This document shows positions 63,354 through 64,000 of a stretch of 64,000 nucleotides of DNA, in pieces. The position numbers and the translations under genes were made by a program. The stretch lies in assembly GCF_007860175.1 (NCBI RefSeq), contig NZ_SJPX01000004.1, positions 124,001-188,000 on the forward strand, given 5' to 3'. Origin of the DNA: Rubripirellula reticaptiva (GTDB lineage Bacteria; Planctomycetota; Planctomycetia; Pirellulales; Pirellulaceae). Under the pieces are notes generated by a model. That model saw only the letters and a program-made list of their open reading frames with translations, had not been told where the DNA came from and ran no database searches. Numbering within the stretch: the stretch's first letter is position 1; the number at the start of each line of letters is the position of its first letter.

Positions 63354-64000
63354 ATGAATTTCAATGATTCGTTAAACGAAGTAGATAGCCACACGGGCTC
63401 GAGCAAGAAGCGATCGAAAGTCAATCGACGCCGCCGTTTGGGAAATCGTCTTGCCACGTTTGAGCGTTGCGAACCGCGTCTTCTCCTTGCGTCTGATCCG
63501 TTTGAACCCAACGATAACGCCGCGCAAGTTGGCGCGGCGACCGCGGGCACACTCAACTCACCGAATTTCGGCGTCCTGACACAAACACGACGCATCCAGC
63601 ACCTGAGCCTTGACGATACGCAGGATTGGTTTCGGTTCGAGACGATGGAGACGGGAACGACACACGATTGGTTGCGCATCGACTTTGCCCATGCCAACGG
63701 AAATCTTTCATTAGAACTCTGGGACGACAACAACAATCGATCAGCTTTCTCATACAACAACTCCTCAAATTTTGAAAACATTTCCCTGGTAGGCAGGCCT
63801 GCCGGTGTCTACTTCGCGAGGGTCGTCGGCAATGCCAATCCAGACTACACGCTAACGATCGATCCTCCGGGCAACAGTGTTGATGACCCGTACGAACCGA
63901 ATGACTCGCACCTCCAGGTCTCGCTTCAGTCGCCTGATCCTGTTGCATCACCAAACCTCGGTGTTCTAGGCAGCAAGAGAATCATCACCGACTTGCGACT
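63354..64000 (+). CDS. Large extracellular protein, N-terminal part (planctomycete surface type)
   Basis: An open frame from the ATG at 63354 to the window end, at least 215 codons and still open. A basic N-terminus (KKRSKVNRRRRLGNRL) leads into TFERCEPRLLLASDPFEPND. The EPRLLLAS-type motif is the recurrent N-terminal signature of very large secreted planctomycete proteins. After it come two PPC-like beta segments with Asp/Asn-rich repeats (DPFEPNDNAAQVG, DTQDWFRFETME, DPYEPNDSHLQV). The rest lies beyond the window. It follows the ECF/kinase operon. Confidence 0.8.
   Translation, partial: MNFNDSLNEVDSHTGSSKKRSKVNRRRRLGNRLATFERCEPRLLLASDPFEPNDNAAQVGAATAGTLNSPNFGVLTQTRRIQHLSLDDTQDWFRFETMETGTTHDWLRIDFAHANGNLSLELWDDNNNRSAFSYNNSSNFENISLVGRPAGVYFARVVGNANPDYTLTIDPPGNSVDDPYEPNDSHLQVSLQSPDPVASPNLGVLGSKRIITDLR

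Noticed and set aside
1-64000. CRISPR arrays, insertion sequences, prophage or integrase genes
   Set aside because: No spacer-repeat structure, transposase, terminal inverted repeats or phage gene was seen; the only tandem array has no spacers.

Overview
The window looks like a chromosomal segment of a planctomycete of the Pirellulaceae (Rhodopirellula-like). This is an inference from gene content: three DUF1559 prepilin-like genes, a secreted sulfatase, two ECF sigma factor/Ser-Thr kinase pairs, a ThuA/PVC-type/cytochrome c fusion, DUF1080 and DUF5060-type secreted carbohydrate proteins, a PEP-CTERM protein, a CRTAC1-like lipoprotein, and a large surface protein with the planctomycete N-terminal motif RCEPRLLLAS. 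I see no rRNA, tRNA, CRISPR array, insertion sequence or integrase. The content is chromosomal, with several decayed fragments.

Layout. 1-6.5 kb: the end of a DUF1559 gene, an AI-2E-type permease, a UPF0104/LPG-synthase-type membrane protein, a vWA protein with one membrane helix, a small unknown gene and DAHP synthase. 6.9-12 kb: a lipoprotein with TPR and FG-GAP/ASPIC regions, then DUF1559 protein no. 2 convergent with a small lipoprotein, with a strong bidirectional terminator between them. 12.2-16.5 kb: an apparent operon of an unknown 155-aa gene, a two-domain GT2/PLOD-like glycosyltransferase and a GT25-like glycosyltransferase, divergent from a papain-like secreted protease. 16.5-24.5 kb: a giant kinase/STAND ATPase/SUMF1-like protein, a secreted unknown and a sulfatase.

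24.5-35 kb: a DUF4129 membrane protein with a GYF gene, a planctomycete-type unknown, a THUMP-like methyltransferase, the operon ygfZ-ECF sigma-Ser/Thr kinase, and rarA. 35-43 kb: DUF1080 and DUF5060-type carbohydrate proteins, a conserved unknown followed by a cyclic-nucleotide-binding protein and a decayed copy of the unknown gene's 3' end, then a PEP-CTERM protein and a structured non-coding stretch. 43.4-47.3 kb: the operon vWA protein-histidine kinase-response regulator. 48-51 kb: an OB-fold-like membrane protein and DUF1559 protein no. 3 with its own small lipoprotein. 51-58 kb: a XylR-type regulator divergent from a Gfo/Idh/MocA oxidoreductase and the ThuA/PVC/cytochrome c protein, probably one sugar-catabolism unit. 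58-64 kb: an 11-bp tandem repeat array, an ECF sigma factor overlapping a PEGA/WD40 kinase, and the start of a large surface protein.

The recurring theme is extracytoplasmic sensing and polysaccharide processing: kinases fused to sensor domains and paired with ECF sigma factors, secreted vWA proteins, and secreted enzymes. The least conventional loci are the giant kinase-STAND-pseudoFGE protein, the GT2-PLOD/GT25 operon, the DUF1559-small lipoprotein pairs, the 11-bp repeat array ahead of the sigma/kinase operon, and the structured intergenic stretch near 43.2 kb.
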